This document shows positions 34,481 through 43,872 of a stretch of 64,000 nucleotides of DNA, piece by piece; the first letter of the stretch is position 1, and each line of letters starts with the position of its first letter. Below the pieces are notes generated by a model, which searched no databases, had not been told where the DNA came from, and saw nothing but the letters and a program-made list of their open reading frames with translations. The stretch lies in assembly GCF_001976065.1 (NCBI RefSeq), contig NZ_MNAH01000010.1, positions 1-64,000 of the forward strand, given 5' to 3'. The translations under genes were made by a program, and so were the position numbers. The stretch is from Pseudomonas putida (lineage in GTDB: Bacteria; Pseudomonadota; Gammaproteobacteria; Pseudomonadales; Pseudomonadaceae).

Positions 34481-35839
34481 TTAGCGGATGCCTGCACCGG
34501 CCAAGGACTCGGCTGACCACTGCGCCTTTGAGAGCGGCTCGATGTACTTGATACCGCCGTACGGGCCTACCACACCATTGATGTTGTAGGAGCCGCCCAC
34601 CAGGTCGTAGATCATGAACGGCGTAGAATCCGGCACCTGTTTGTCATAGCTCTGGCTGAGGAAGGCGAAGGAGCCACGATAGAGCTGACCATGTGCGTCG
34701 TACTGATCGGAAGCCAAAGCTGTCCAGCTGTCTTCATCCAGGTAGAAGCGACGCTTCTGGTAGATGTGACGAGCACCTGATTTGAGGTTGCCTTCAACGA
34801 CCCACACACGGTGTTTCTCCCACCGCACGAAGTCGGGTGACAGGTGGTTAGGGGTGGTCAGCGACTTGGGGTCCGCAACGTAGGTCAGCTTGTAGGTGTT
34901 GTAAGGGAGGATCATTTCCTGCTTGCCCACCAGCGTCCAGTCGTAGCGGTCCAGCGCGCCGTTGAACACAAACCCGTCGTCGAAGGTCCCGGCGCCGGCG
35001 GTACCCGGGTTAGGCGTGTCATAGGCCAGGCTGGGAGCCAACTTGACTCGGCGCTGACCCGGCAGGTACTGCCAGGCGCGGCGTGGTTGTTGCAACGGGT
35101 CGGCGGCGTCCTTGATCATCAGCGCCTCGCCGGCACGGCGTGCAGGGCCGGTGTAAGCCACCTTGATCTGGTAGTACACGTCGGCGCTGCTGATCGGCTG
35201 CGACATGTTCTCGTAGATTGGGTAGCTGATGAATGTCTGTCCGGCAGTGGCCAGGCTTGGCACGCCCGCCGAATCAACGTTCCAGGAATCATATTTGGTG
35301 CTGATGTTGACGCCCTGGTAACGCAGCAGGAAGTTCCACATCGCCTCGGCACCGTTGTGCGGGACCGGGAATGGCACACCAGGCAGAACGTTGTCGATCG
35401 CCAGGCCACCTTGCAGGGACTTGGCGCCGCTGGCGTTCTTCACGCTGTTGTCCAGCACAGCCTGAGGCAACGCAACGGTGCGGTGAGTCGGGTAGACATC
35501 AACGCGAAACGTGGGAAAACGCTTGGCCAGCTCAGCCGTGGTGGCGGTGAGCATGCCCTTGTATTTGTCGACGTTCTTGCCATCGATCACCAGCAGCGGT
35601 TTTTCGCCGGCAAAGGGGTCCGGACGCATGGTGTCGCCCGATTTGAAGCTGGCCGGCGCGGTGGTCAGGCCACCGGCATAGGCAGGAATCGATCCATCGG
35701 CATTGGCGGCCTTTTCAGCGCCCACCAGGGTCAGGCTGCTGCCGAGCTTGGCAGCTTCTGCCGCGGTTACGGCCGCCTGCGCATGTGCGCCCAATGTCAT
35801 GGCCATGGAAGCGGCCAACAGGGTTTTGACGAATTTCAT
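34481..35839 (-). CDS. DUF1329 family periplasmic protein
   Basis: 452 residues with a signal peptide (MKFVKTLLAASMAMTLGAHA). Family blocks include WQYLPGQRRVKLAPSLAYD, YEMILPYNTYKL-like KQEMILPYNTYKLTY and RHIYQKRRFYLDEDSW. DUF1329 is predicted to adopt a LolA/LppX-like lipid-carrier fold. It is the second gene of the DUF1302-DUF1329-YCF48-RND series, consistent with carrying a hydrophobic ligand between membranes; that role is inference. Confidence 0.88.
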   Translation of the reverse strand: MKFVKTLLAASMAMTLGAHAQAAVTAAEAAKLGSSLTLVGAEKAANADGSIPAYAGGLTTAPASFKSGDTMRPDPFAGEKPLLVIDGKNVDKYKGMLTATTAELAKRFPTFRVDVYPTHRTVALPQAVLDNSVKNASGAKSLQGGLAIDNVLPGVPFPVPHNGAEAMWNFLLRYQGVNISTKYDSWNVDSAGVPSLATAGQTFISYPIYENMSQPISSADVYYQIKVAYTGPARRAGEALMIKDAADPLQQPRRAWQYLPGQRRVKLAPSLAYDTPNPGTAGAGTFDDGFVFNGALDRYDWTLVGKQEMILPYNTYKLTYVADPKSLTTPNHLSPDFVRWEKHRVWVVEGNLKSGARHIYQKRRFYLDEDSWTALASDQYDAHGQLYRGSFAFLSQSYDKQVPDSTPFMIYDLVGGSYNINGVVGPYGGIKYIEPLSKAQWSAESLAGAGIR

Positions 35840-35878
35840 TTTGGTGTTCTCCTGCCTAGTATCTAAGCAATGGGTGTA

Positions 35879-37882
35879 TCAAAAGGTGGTTTTCAGCGTC
35901 AGGTACACGGCACCACGGTCTTCTGTAGTTGCGCCGCCGCCCGAGAAGGCCGAATAACCACCGGCGTAGCAGGCATAGTTTTCGTTGCCACTGAAGGCGT
36001 TCGGAGTCGATCCATCGCCACTTCCGGCGTTGGCTGCACCGGTGCTGTTGCCGCTGACGTTGCACTTGTCAGTCTTGCCAAAGGAATCCACGTACTTGAG
36101 ATCGACAAAGTATTTGTTGTAAACGATGGCGCCGATGCCAGCGGAATAGTTGCCGGTGTCCTTGGCGCCACCGGCGACCACAGGGGAAACACCATCGAGG
36201 CCGACGTTGACGGACATCGGCGCGTTCAAGTCCACGCCCGGAAACACCTGGTACCAGGTCGGTGTGAAGTTAACGGCGATACCCCAGTTGTCGCGGGTCG
36301 GCGCATCGATACCACGGTAAGTGCTCTTGCCCTTGTAGAGTGCCGAGTTCTTGTCATCGAGCTTGAGCAGGTTGCTGTAATACAGTTCCGCGAGCAGTAC
36401 GGCCTGGTCGAACACCGGCGTCTTGGGCAGGGTCATCAGGCCGTTGAGCGTCCAGTGCAGCGTTTCGCCGGTGGCGCTCATGCTGTCGCCGTTGTGCGGG
36501 ACGTCGTAGATGACGCCGGTGGCCGCGGTGCGTGCCGGCAACAGGCCAAGACCTTGCCCGAAGCCCAGTGGGCTGGTGCTGCTGACGACGGCCGGGATAC
36601 TGGCCAGCGGCATGTTTTCGCGAATGTTCAGGTCGCTGCCGACACTGATGCCGCCGAAATCCTTGGACAGGCTCAAACCGTAGATATCGACGTCGTCGGA
36701 GTACGCCAGTTGATAGGTGGCGGTGCTCAACGAATTCAGCGTGTTGACAACAGCCGGCACCTGGCCCGCTGGACGCGTGCCATTGGGGTTGGCCGAGGTA
36801 ACTCCGCGAGTGTCGAGCCAAGCCTGCGGCAGGATGTCCGAGGTCTTGCGGTAGTAAACGCCGAGGGTGCCGTCCAGCCACTCCGGTGACCACTTGGCCA
36901 TGATGCCCCAGTCGCCATGATTGCTTGGGGTCAGGTCATCGCCACGACGCACGTTGGTCAGTGCGTTGCAGGGGGCGACACCGCAGCCAAGCGGGCTGCC
37001 TGGCGTGATCGAGTTGGTGTTGCCCAGCAGGAACGACTGGGCGCCAAAGCCTACCAGATCGGAACCGCCATAGTAGGTACCGGCCTCTGGCAGACGCGCT
37101 TCGTTCCAATCCAGGAAGTACTGGGCACCCACGGTCAATTCAGGATTGACGGTGAACGACATCGACAGCTGGTTACGCGGGACGAACAGCTCCTTGGCTT
37201 CAGTACCCGGCGACGCGGCGAGCTTGGCCAAATCCAGGCCGGACTGACCGTAGCTTACCGAGTGCACCGGGTTAAGAATGGTCTCGCCCCAAAATACGTT
37301 GTGCTGGCCGGCCTTGACGCTGAGCATCGACTCCTCGCCCACTTCGGTGCTGTAGAACACGAAGGCATCGAGAATTTCGCCGGACGGGCCGGTGTAGTAG
37401 CGCTGGGCATAGTTGCTCAGGTGCGGACTGCCATTGCCGACGTTGTCATTGGTGACCCCGGCCAGGCGCGGGTCGTTGGCGATCAGGCCCGAGGTCGAAC
37501 CGTTGCCGTTGACGAACGGGTTGGAGTTCGAGCCGGTGTTTTCGTAGGCCTTGTCGTACCAGCTGGCGGCGCTGACGCGAAAGCCCATGTGGTTCTGGTA
37601 GACCACGTCCATCTCGGTCAGCAGGTCGACACGGTTGGTGATGTTTGTGCCGGACTTGCGAAAGTCGTAATCGCCGTCGTTGTTGTTCGGTGAAGCCAAC
37701 ATGCGCTTGTCGGCACTTTCGGTGCGCACACCGTAGTTGTACTTGACGGTGTTATCCAGACGCACTGTCCAGTCCGGATTACCCGTTTCGATCTCGGCCG
37801 CATGGGCAACCGGCACGAATGCAGCGAGAATAGCGATGGCCAGCGGACTGCGACGCAGGGTGAAGGGCTGACTGTGTTTCAT
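35879..37882 (-). CDS. DUF1302 family outer-membrane beta-barrel
   Basis: 667 residues with a signal peptide (cleavage near VAHAAE). The remainder has beta-strand periodicity and ends with an aromatic residue (GAVYLTLKTTF), the usual outer-membrane signature. Blocks DWTVRLDNTVKYNYGVR and FPGVDLNAPMSVNVGLDG are DUF1302-typical. The start at 37882 follows a GGAG site. It is the first gene of the transport series and would be its outer-membrane channel. The intergenic 240 bases upstream probably carry a promoter. Confidence 0.9.
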   Translation of the reverse strand: MKHSQPFTLRRSPLAIAILAAFVPVAHAAEIETGNPDWTVRLDNTVKYNYGVRTESADKRMLASPNNNDGDYDFRKSGTNITNRVDLLTEMDVVYQNHMGFRVSAASWYDKAYENTGSNSNPFVNGNGSTSGLIANDPRLAGVTNDNVGNGSPHLSNYAQRYYTGPSGEILDAFVFYSTEVGEESMLSVKAGQHNVFWGETILNPVHSVSYGQSGLDLAKLAASPGTEAKELFVPRNQLSMSFTVNPELTVGAQYFLDWNEARLPEAGTYYGGSDLVGFGAQSFLLGNTNSITPGSPLGCGVAPCNALTNVRRGDDLTPSNHGDWGIMAKWSPEWLDGTLGVYYRKTSDILPQAWLDTRGVTSANPNGTRPAGQVPAVVNTLNSLSTATYQLAYSDDVDIYGLSLSKDFGGISVGSDLNIRENMPLASIPAVVSSTSPLGFGQGLGLLPARTAATGVIYDVPHNGDSMSATGETLHWTLNGLMTLPKTPVFDQAVLLAELYYSNLLKLDDKNSALYKGKSTYRGIDAPTRDNWGIAVNFTPTWYQVFPGVDLNAPMSVNVGLDGVSPVVAGGAKDTGNYSAGIGAIVYNKYFVDLKYVDSFGKTDKCNVSGNSTGAANAGSGDGSTPNAFSGNENYACYAGGYSAFSGGGATTEDRGAVYLTLKTTF

Positions 37883-38125
37883 ATGGCTAGCTCCATTTCT
37901 TATTATTGTTGGGGATGCCTGGATCGACAGAATCCCGCCCTCGGCCTGACAAACAGGAACTGACGGGGCGACACCAGCGATCGCTGTCGTCGGCCTTGAC
38001 AACTGTTACCGGCAAGCGAGGGAAAGGACGTAATAACCTGAACGGTTGGTTGAACCGCTCGGTCAAGATTGGCGCCCCGACACCCGCTTCGTGGATAGCT
38101 ATCGGTGTCGAGGGCCCGTTCACCC

Positions 38126-38602
38126 TTAGTGGAAGGCTGTGAGATCCTGTGGCTCGATATCGTTTGCCTCGCAGTAGTCGAGGTAGCGCTGAAGCGAGGT
38201 TTTCCAGTTCTCGATGGCCATGACCTTGTCGTTTTCGTCGACGAAGATGAGGTCTCCGCTCACGATCACCAGTGTCACCATGTATTCACCACCTTCAGTG
38301 CTGACGACTTCCGGCTGGTGAGTGGATGCCGCGGTCTCGTAGACAATGCTGCCCGGCCCGGCGACCCAGTCGTGCTCCTTGTATTTCCAGTGGCCTTCCA
38401 TGGTGTAGACGATGACAGTGCCGGAGTGATGGTGCTTGGGCAGTACCATGTCGATGGGCGCCTTCATCATGACGATGATCTCGCCGCGAATCGGGTCCAG
38501 CTTGAAGTACTTGAGCAGGACGTTGTCTGCAAAAGGGGTGAAGGGAACCCAAGGCAACGACTCGCCGTGCATGACGGCAGTTTCAACTTGTTGAAAAAGC
38601 AT
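38126..38602 (-). CDS. 2,4'-dihydroxyacetophenone dioxygenase-like cupin
   Basis: 158 residues forming a single cupin. Metal ligands are likely among His57-59 (PKHHHSGTV) and His95 (AASTHQPEV). The block GHWKYKEHDWVAGPGSIVYE matches the DAD family, which cleaves 2,4'-dihydroxyacetophenone to 4-hydroxybenzoate and formate using iron. Here it would cleave an alpha-hydroxy-ketone-like intermediate; the true substrate is unknown. It lies between the TauD-like gene and the DUF1302 gene on the same strand. Confidence 0.78.
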   Translation of the reverse strand: MLFQQVETAVMHGESLPWVPFTPFADNVLLKYFKLDPIRGEIIVMMKAPIDMVLPKHHHSGTVIVYTMEGHWKYKEHDWVAGPGSIVYETAASTHQPEVVSTEGGEYMVTLVIVSGDLIFVDENDKVMAIENWKTSLQRYLDYCEANDIEPQDLTAFH

Positions 38603-38717
38603 GACTATCTCCGTTTCTTTTGTTTTTGCCAGAAGCTGGCCGCTCGGTTTGACCGACGACGATGTACGCGCTCGCCTGATCCAGCACGAGGCGAAGACCT
38701 CTGGGAATTGGGGTGGA

Positions 38718-39665
38718 TCAGTTAAGAGGGGTACCGGTCAATGTCGCGCGAAGCATCTTGCGCGGCGCATTGCCGTAATCGGCCACTGCGTAGTGCTGGC
38801 ACAACAGGTTGTCCCACATCGCGACGGTGTTGGGTCGCCACTTCAGGCGCACTTGGTATTCCGGAATCGCAGCCTGGGAAATCAAATAATTCAACAGATT
38901 ATTGGCTTCCGGCTTGAAGTCCTGGCCGCAACGGACGTCCTTGAAGGTGTAGAAGTTCGAGAAATGGGTGGTGAAAGCCGAGTTGACGAACAACACCTTT
39001 TCGCCCGTCTCAGGATGGATAAGTACAACCGGATGTTCGGCGACGGGGTTCTTCGCGGCCATCGCGTGACGATCGGCGATCGGCATCTGGGCGAAAAAGG
39101 CGTGCTCGGCATCGTGCTTGGCGTACAAGCCATCGATTCGTTGCTTGATGGTGTCGGGCAAGCTTTCATACGCCATCACCATGTTGGACCAAATGGTGTC
39201 GCCGCCGGACTCAGGACCCAGTTCGCAGCGCAACACTGCGCCGCGGGGCGGTGCCTTCTTGAAGGTGACATCGGCATGCCAAAGGTTTTCGCGGCTGATC
39301 TTTTCGACCATGTTCTGCTTGTTTGGGTCGAGATTGCGGTACAGCATCAGCAACTTGTCCGCCTCCGGATGGCTAGGCGCAACGGGATGGGGTTCCAACT
39401 CGGCGAATTGCGCGGCGAAGTTCTGCTGATCCATCGGAGTGATGTCCTGGTCACGGAAGAACAGCACTTTGTGCTTGAGCCACAGAGCCCGGATCTGCGC
39501 GATCATTTCAGGGTCCTGGGCAGCGTCGGCCAGGCTGATGTTGCTGATCTCGGCGCCGATGTTCGGCGTGCAAAGCTCAACCTTGATCGAATGTTGAAGA
39601 GCCGAAGGACGGATGATCGCCGGTGATTGCGATGAACTGTTTTGAGAAGCTGTTGTTTTTATCAT
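38718..39665 (-). CDS. TauD/TfdA-family Fe(II)/2-oxoglutarate dioxygenase
   Basis: 315 residues. Iron ligands: His130 and Asp132 in NLWHADVTF, and His291 in DNLLCQHYAV; 2-oxoglutarate is expected to bind Arg302 or Arg306 in PRKMLRATL. Family members hydroxylate taurine, sulfonates, alkyl sulfates or aryloxy acids; which is unknown. The start MIKTTASQNSSS at 39665 has a TGGAG site and avoids 14 unlikely upstream residues. It is the first gene of the leftward cluster, next to the AraC gene. Confidence 0.9.
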   Translation of the reverse strand: MIKTTASQNSSSQSPAIIRPSALQHSIKVELCTPNIGAEISNISLADAAQDPEMIAQIRALWLKHKVLFFRDQDITPMDQQNFAAQFAELEPHPVAPSHPEADKLLMLYRNLDPNKQNMVEKISRENLWHADVTFKKAPPRGAVLRCELGPESGGDTIWSNMVMAYESLPDTIKQRIDGLYAKHDAEHAFFAQMPIADRHAMAAKNPVAEHPVVLIHPETGEKVLFVNSAFTTHFSNFYTFKDVRCGQDFKPEANNLLNYLISQAAIPEYQVRLKWRPNTVAMWDNLLCQHYAVADYGNAPRKMLRATLTGTPLN

Positions 39666-39803
39666 TGAAATCTCCAGTCTCTGGTGTACGCCGGCATGCA
39701 ATCGCATACCCGGCTAATCAGACGGGATCAAAGCGAGCCAATGACCACTTCGAACCCTTGGAGAAATGCTAGGGATTGCCGTCGCCACAGCTTTTGCAAG
39801 ACA

Positions 39804-39831
39804 GGACAACATATTGGCAATTTCGGACAAC
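39804..39831. promoter_or_regulatory. Direct repeat GGACAAC, two turns apart, upstream of the TauD-like gene
   Basis: GGACAAC at 39804-39810 recurs at 39825-39831, a 21-base step that puts both on the same DNA face. It lies about 140 bases upstream of the TauD-like start, between it and the AraC-type gene. This spacing is common for AraC-family activators. It is a candidate operator only; no footprint or second site was seen in the epoxide-hydrolase promoter. Confidence 0.35.
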
Positions 39832-39857
39832 GAGGGGCGGCTGGGTATCCGGCTTCC

Positions 39858-40907
39858 TCAATGCTTCCCGAGAGGAAGCGTCAGTTGGGATGCCCCAACT
39901 ACTGCGCTCGAACGATGCTGTATGGCCCACTCCGAAGGGGACATGCCGAACTGGTGACGGAACCAGCGAGAGAAGTCAGCGCCTGATGAGAAACCTACTA
40001 AGCCCGCGATTTCGTAGAGTTTGCGCTTGCTGGACAACAGGTACTCTTCGGCGAGTTCGACGCGCACCGCATTGACCACAGAAAGCCCAGTCTCGCCGAC
40101 TTCCGCCAAGCGCCGATTGAGTGTGCGGCGATGCAACCCCAAGTGCTCGGCGACACGATCAATCGAACAGGTTCCGGTCGGCAGCAACACCCTTATGACC
40201 TGGCGCGCCTGATCCAGAGGCTCATCGCCCAGGTCCGTCAACTGCATGTCCAGCCAGCGCTTCACTTCTCGATTGAGCTTGGGTGTGGCTGCGACAATGG
40301 GCAAGTCCACATCGCGAGCCCGGCAGACAATGCCGTTGAACTCCTGCCCAAAGTCGATTGCCGTTCCGAGCACGCGGCGATGAACGTCCAACCTGGCTGG
40401 ACGCTCGTGGCTGAAACAGATGTTCACCGGTTTGAAAGCATCGTGCGCCAGCGCCCGATAGGACCGAAAAATAATACCTGTCGAGATTTCGACCACCTGG
40501 CGCAAAAGCCCCGGGTACTTCTGCTGTATATCCACATGTAGAAGCACCAGGTCTCCGGCGTCTTCAAGGCGCAATTGCACACCGGCGTTATGCAGCCGCA
40601 TATAGCGCGCCGACGACTCCATCGCAGCGCGCAGGGTGGGTTCCTCGCGCATCATAAGGGCAAGCATGCCAAAGTCGGCCAAGTCTCGGCGCTCCGCCAT
40701 CAGCAGGCCGAAGGCTTCCTGGCCGGAAAGCTGTGCCGACTCTTCCAACAGCCAGCAGACCGAATAGCCGTTGATCAGAAGATTCGGATCGTCAAGCACG
40801 CGGGGTGGCAATTTAGCCAGCCGCAACATCCGGAACGGGTCCAGCCCGACTGAGTGGGCGATGGACGCATAGCCGGTCAAACAGGCACTGCGAATCAGGC
40901 TGGACAT
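39858..40907 (-). CDS. AraC-family transcriptional regulator (OruR-like)
   Basis: 349 residues. The N-terminal two thirds resemble the Arabinose_bd-like sensor of OruR-type regulators (LTGYASIAHSVGLDPFRML, FGLLMAERRDLADFGMLALM). The C-terminus has two helix-turn-helices: SIDRVAEHLGLHRRTLNRRL and LYEIAGLVGFSSGADFSRWF, ending FGMSPSEWA. The start at 40907 has GGGGTG close upstream. It lies between the two divergent arms of the catabolic cluster and probably activates them in response to a pathway compound. Confidence 0.9.
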   Translation of the reverse strand: MSSLIRSACLTGYASIAHSVGLDPFRMLRLAKLPPRVLDDPNLLINGYSVCWLLEESAQLSGQEAFGLLMAERRDLADFGMLALMMREEPTLRAAMESSARYMRLHNAGVQLRLEDAGDLVLLHVDIQQKYPGLLRQVVEISTGIIFRSYRALAHDAFKPVNICFSHERPARLDVHRRVLGTAIDFGQEFNGIVCRARDVDLPIVAATPKLNREVKRWLDMQLTDLGDEPLDQARQVIRVLLPTGTCSIDRVAEHLGLHRRTLNRRLAEVGETGLSVVNAVRVELAEEYLLSSKRKLYEIAGLVGFSSGADFSRWFRHQFGMSPSEWAIQHRSSAVVGASQLTLPLGKH

Positions 40908-41000
40908 GCGGTCACCCCGTCCCGTTTTGATAAGTTGGTGTCCTGAATAGCCAAACTCAACCACCCCTATCTCGTCAAGCTCTTCTCATACAAAAACAAG

Positions 41001-42083
41001 ATGACGAGTACTGCGATGAATTTGGAACATTTCCAGGACCAGCCCCTGCGGGACGTTGACGCTCCAGACGCGTTCGCCCACAACTTCGTTGTTATCAACG
41101 GCATCCGGATGCACTACGTCGAGGAAGGCCAGGGCCCCCTGATCATCCTCCTGCATGGATTCCCCTACCTCTGGTACATGTGGCGACGCCAGATCCCAGC
41201 CCTGGCATCTGCCGGTTATCGGGTGGTCGCTCCAGACCTGCGAGGTTTCGGCATGTCCGACAGCCCAGCGGCGGTCGAGGCCTACGACATGAGCCAAGCG
41301 GTGGGTGACATCGTCTGCCTGATGGAGGCCCTGGGTGAGACTTCTGCGATCGTCGTCGGCCACGACCTCGGTGCCTGGGTAGCCCAAGCCTGCGCCATGC
41401 TGCGCCCCGAGCTGTTTCGCGCATTGGTCATGCTTAACACACCAGTACCTGCGCGCGGCCGGATCAGGCCCACGGATGGGCTACGGGCGATGGCCAAGGG
41501 CAAGGGCTACCACCACCTGTACTTCCAGCAGCTGGAAAAGCCCGATCGTGAACTGGCCGCCGACACGCGCAAGACCTTGCGCAGTATCTTCTACTCGGTC
41601 TCGGGCGATGCGGTCGGTGCCGAGCGCTGGCGCCTGTTCATCGAGCCGGACGAGCCCATCCTCAATGCTTTCACCGATCCGGTAGTGTTCCCCGCCTGGT
41701 TGAGCCCGCAAGCGATTGACTACTACGTGGATGAGTACACCCGTGCCGGCTTCACCGGCCCCCTGAACTACTACCGTTGCCGCGACCGCAACTGGGAGAT
41801 CTCCGCGTTTCTCGATGGCGCAGTGATAAAGCAGCCCAGTATGTTCATCGGCGGTGCCAACGACCCATCCATCGAGCCGCCACAGATTCGCGGGCTGTAT
41901 GACCAGCTCGAAACCTACCTGGTCGGGCTGCGCAAGAAGGTACTGCTGCCCGGTGTTGGCCACGCCGCGGCAGAAGAAGCGCCAGAGCAGATCAACGCGC
42001 TGCTTCTCGGATTCCTCGAACAACTGGAGGACAACCAGGTCGCTCCCTCGTCGGCTATGCGCCAAGGTATTTCACATGAATAA
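41001..42083 (+). CDS. Soluble epoxide hydrolase (alpha/beta hydrolase)
   Basis: 360 residues. Oxyanion-hole motif HGFP (about 52-55), nucleophile Asp122 in VVGHDLGAWVAQ, and the C-terminal histidine in GVGHAAAEEAPEQ. Cap-domain tyrosines that activate the epoxide are expected in YHHLYFQQL and NYYRCRDRNWEIS. It opens epoxides to diols; haloalkane dehalogenase is less likely because the lid fits epoxide hydrolases better. An ATG at 41016 is an alternative start. The 3' end overlaps the acyl-CoA ligase start by 8 bases. Divergent from the AraC gene. Confidence 0.85.
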   Translation: MTSTAMNLEHFQDQPLRDVDAPDAFAHNFVVINGIRMHYVEEGQGPLIILLHGFPYLWYMWRRQIPALASAGYRVVAPDLRGFGMSDSPAAVEAYDMSQAVGDIVCLMEALGETSAIVVGHDLGAWVAQACAMLRPELFRALVMLNTPVPARGRIRPTDGLRAMAKGKGYHHLYFQQLEKPDRELAADTRKTLRSIFYSVSGDAVGAERWRLFIEPDEPILNAFTDPVVFPAWLSPQAIDYYVDEYTRAGFTGPLNYYRCRDRNWEISAFLDGAVIKQPSMFIGGANDPSIEPPQIRGLYDQLETYLVGLRKKVLLPGVGHAAAEEAPEQINALLLGFLEQLEDNQVAPSSAMRQGISHE

Positions 42084-43731
42084 CAATAAGACGGTGTCCA
42101 ACATGAATGGATTGATGCAGCATCAGCCGCTGCTGATCTCGACGCTCCTCACCCATGCCGAGCGCCACCATGGTGACCAGGAGGTCGTCTCCCGCCGCGT
42201 CGAAGGCGATATCCATCGGCAAACCTACCGTGCCCTTGGGCAGCGCGCACGTTGCCTGGCCAATGCGCTCGCCACGCTCGGCGTCAGCTTTGGTGACCGC
42301 GTCGGCACGCTCGCCTGGAACGGCTATCGCCACATGGAGCTGTACTACGCCGTATCCGGCTCGGGTGCCGTGCTGCACACGTTGAACCCTCGCTTGCATG
42401 CCGACCAGGTGAAGTGGATTGCCGACCATGCCGAGGACCGCGTCCTCTTCTTCGACCTGACCTTCCTGCCGCTGGTCGAATCCATCGCCGACAAGGTCTC
42501 GACCATCACCCGTTTCGTGCTCATGACCGATCGGGCGCATATGCCGGCGGTCACCTCGATCCCGGATCTGCTGTGCTATGAAGATTTGATCGAAACCCAT
42601 GCTGATGACTTCGTATGGCCCACCTTCGATGAGAACAGCGCATCGTCGCTGTGCTACACCTCAGGTACCACTGGCAATCCCAAAGGCGTGCTCTACAGCC
42701 ACCGCTCGACGGTTCTGCACACCTACGCCGCAGCTCTCCCCGATGCCTTGAACTGCTCGGCGCGTGACACCATCCTGCCGGTGGTGCCGATGTTCCATGT
42801 CAATGCCTGGGGTTTGCCGTACTTGGCCTGCATGGTCGGCGCCAAGCTGGTTTTTCCCGGGCCAATGCTCGACGGCGAATCGCTCTACGAGTTGTTCGAG
42901 GCGGAGAAAGTCACCCTGTCCGCCGGTGTACCCACCGTCTGGCAAGGTCTGCTCGCCCATGTCGAGGCGAAGGGCAAGATATTCTCCACCATGCGCCGGA
43001 CGATAATCGGTGGTTCGGCCTGCCCTTCGGCCATGATGGCGGCCTTCGAGGACCGCTATGACGTACAGGTGTTGCACGTCTGGGGCATGACCGAGCTAAG
43101 TCCGCTCGGGACTGTTTGCACCCCAAAGGCCAGCCACCTCGCCATGGACAGCGCCCAACGTCGCGTCCTGCAGGGCAAACAGGGTCGGGTCGTATACGGC
43201 GTCGACATGAAGATCGTCGGCGATGATGGCAAGGAACTCCCCCGCGACGGCAAAGCTTCAGGCGAGTTGATGGTGCGCGGCCCCTGGATCATCTCCTCTT
43301 ACTACAAGAGCGACGCTGGCGATGCGCTGGTGGATGGCTGGTTCCCGACAGGCGATGTCTCGACCATCGATGCCGAGGGTTTCATGCAGATCACCGACCG
43401 CAGCAAGGATGTCATCAAGTCCGGAGGTGAGTGGATCGGTTCCATTGACCTAGAAAACATCGCCATGGCCCACCCGGCGGTTGCGATGGCTGCCTGTATT
43501 GCGGCCCACCACCCGAAATGGGATGAGCGCCCGCTCCTGGTCGTGACCCGCAAACCCGGCAGCGAACTTTCGCGCGACGAATTGCTTGGCTTCTATGAAG
43601 GCAAGATCGCCAGATGGTGGACCCCGGATGATGTGGTATTCGTCGACAGCATCCCACTCGGCGCGACCGGCAAGATGTTGAAGAACAAGCTTCGCGAGAT
43701 GTTCCGGGAATACCGACTGCCCACCGCCTGA
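42076..43731 (+). CDS. AMP-dependent acyl-CoA synthetase (fatty-acid CoA ligase)
   Basis: 551 residues. ANL motifs are all present: phosphate loop YTSGTTGNPKGVLYSHRST, GMTELSPLGTV, DRSKDVIKSGGEWI and the catalytic lysine in LGATGKMLKNKLRE. It activates a carboxylic acid with ATP and CoA so that beta-oxidation can follow. The ATG at 42076 overlaps the epoxide hydrolase; MNGLMQHQPLLIS at 42103 is a second possible start and closer to family N-termini. Substrate length cannot be read. Confidence 0.92.
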   Translation: MNNNKTVSNMNGLMQHQPLLISTLLTHAERHHGDQEVVSRRVEGDIHRQTYRALGQRARCLANALATLGVSFGDRVGTLAWNGYRHMELYYAVSGSGAVLHTLNPRLHADQVKWIADHAEDRVLFFDLTFLPLVESIADKVSTITRFVLMTDRAHMPAVTSIPDLLCYEDLIETHADDFVWPTFDENSASSLCYTSGTTGNPKGVLYSHRSTVLHTYAAALPDALNCSARDTILPVVPMFHVNAWGLPYLACMVGAKLVFPGPMLDGESLYELFEAEKVTLSAGVPTVWQGLLAHVEAKGKIFSTMRRTIIGGSACPSAMMAAFEDRYDVQVLHVWGMTELSPLGTVCTPKASHLAMDSAQRRVLQGKQGRVVYGVDMKIVGDDGKELPRDGKASGELMVRGPWIISSYYKSDAGDALVDGWFPTGDVSTIDAEGFMQITDRSKDVIKSGGEWIGSIDLENIAMAHPAVAMAACIAAHHPKWDERPLLVVTRKPGSELSRDELLGFYEGKIARWWTPDDVVFVDSIPLGATGKMLKNKLREMFREYRLPTA

Positions 43732-43872
43732 GGACCGGACTCCCTCAACGCACTCGGGCGGGTAATAACATGTTCCCATGCTTGCCCGAGCCGCGCGGTA
43801 CTCAAGGCTCGGTTCACGAGTTCGATCAAGACCGTCCAATAACAACAAGAAGCGCAGATACAAGGAATCGCC

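Noticed and set aside
41854..42075. 5' extension of the acyl-CoA ligase frame inside the epoxide hydrolase gene
   Set aside because: The extra residues (PSSRHRFAGCM and onward) do not resemble the family; the ATG at 42076 with AAGGT fits better.
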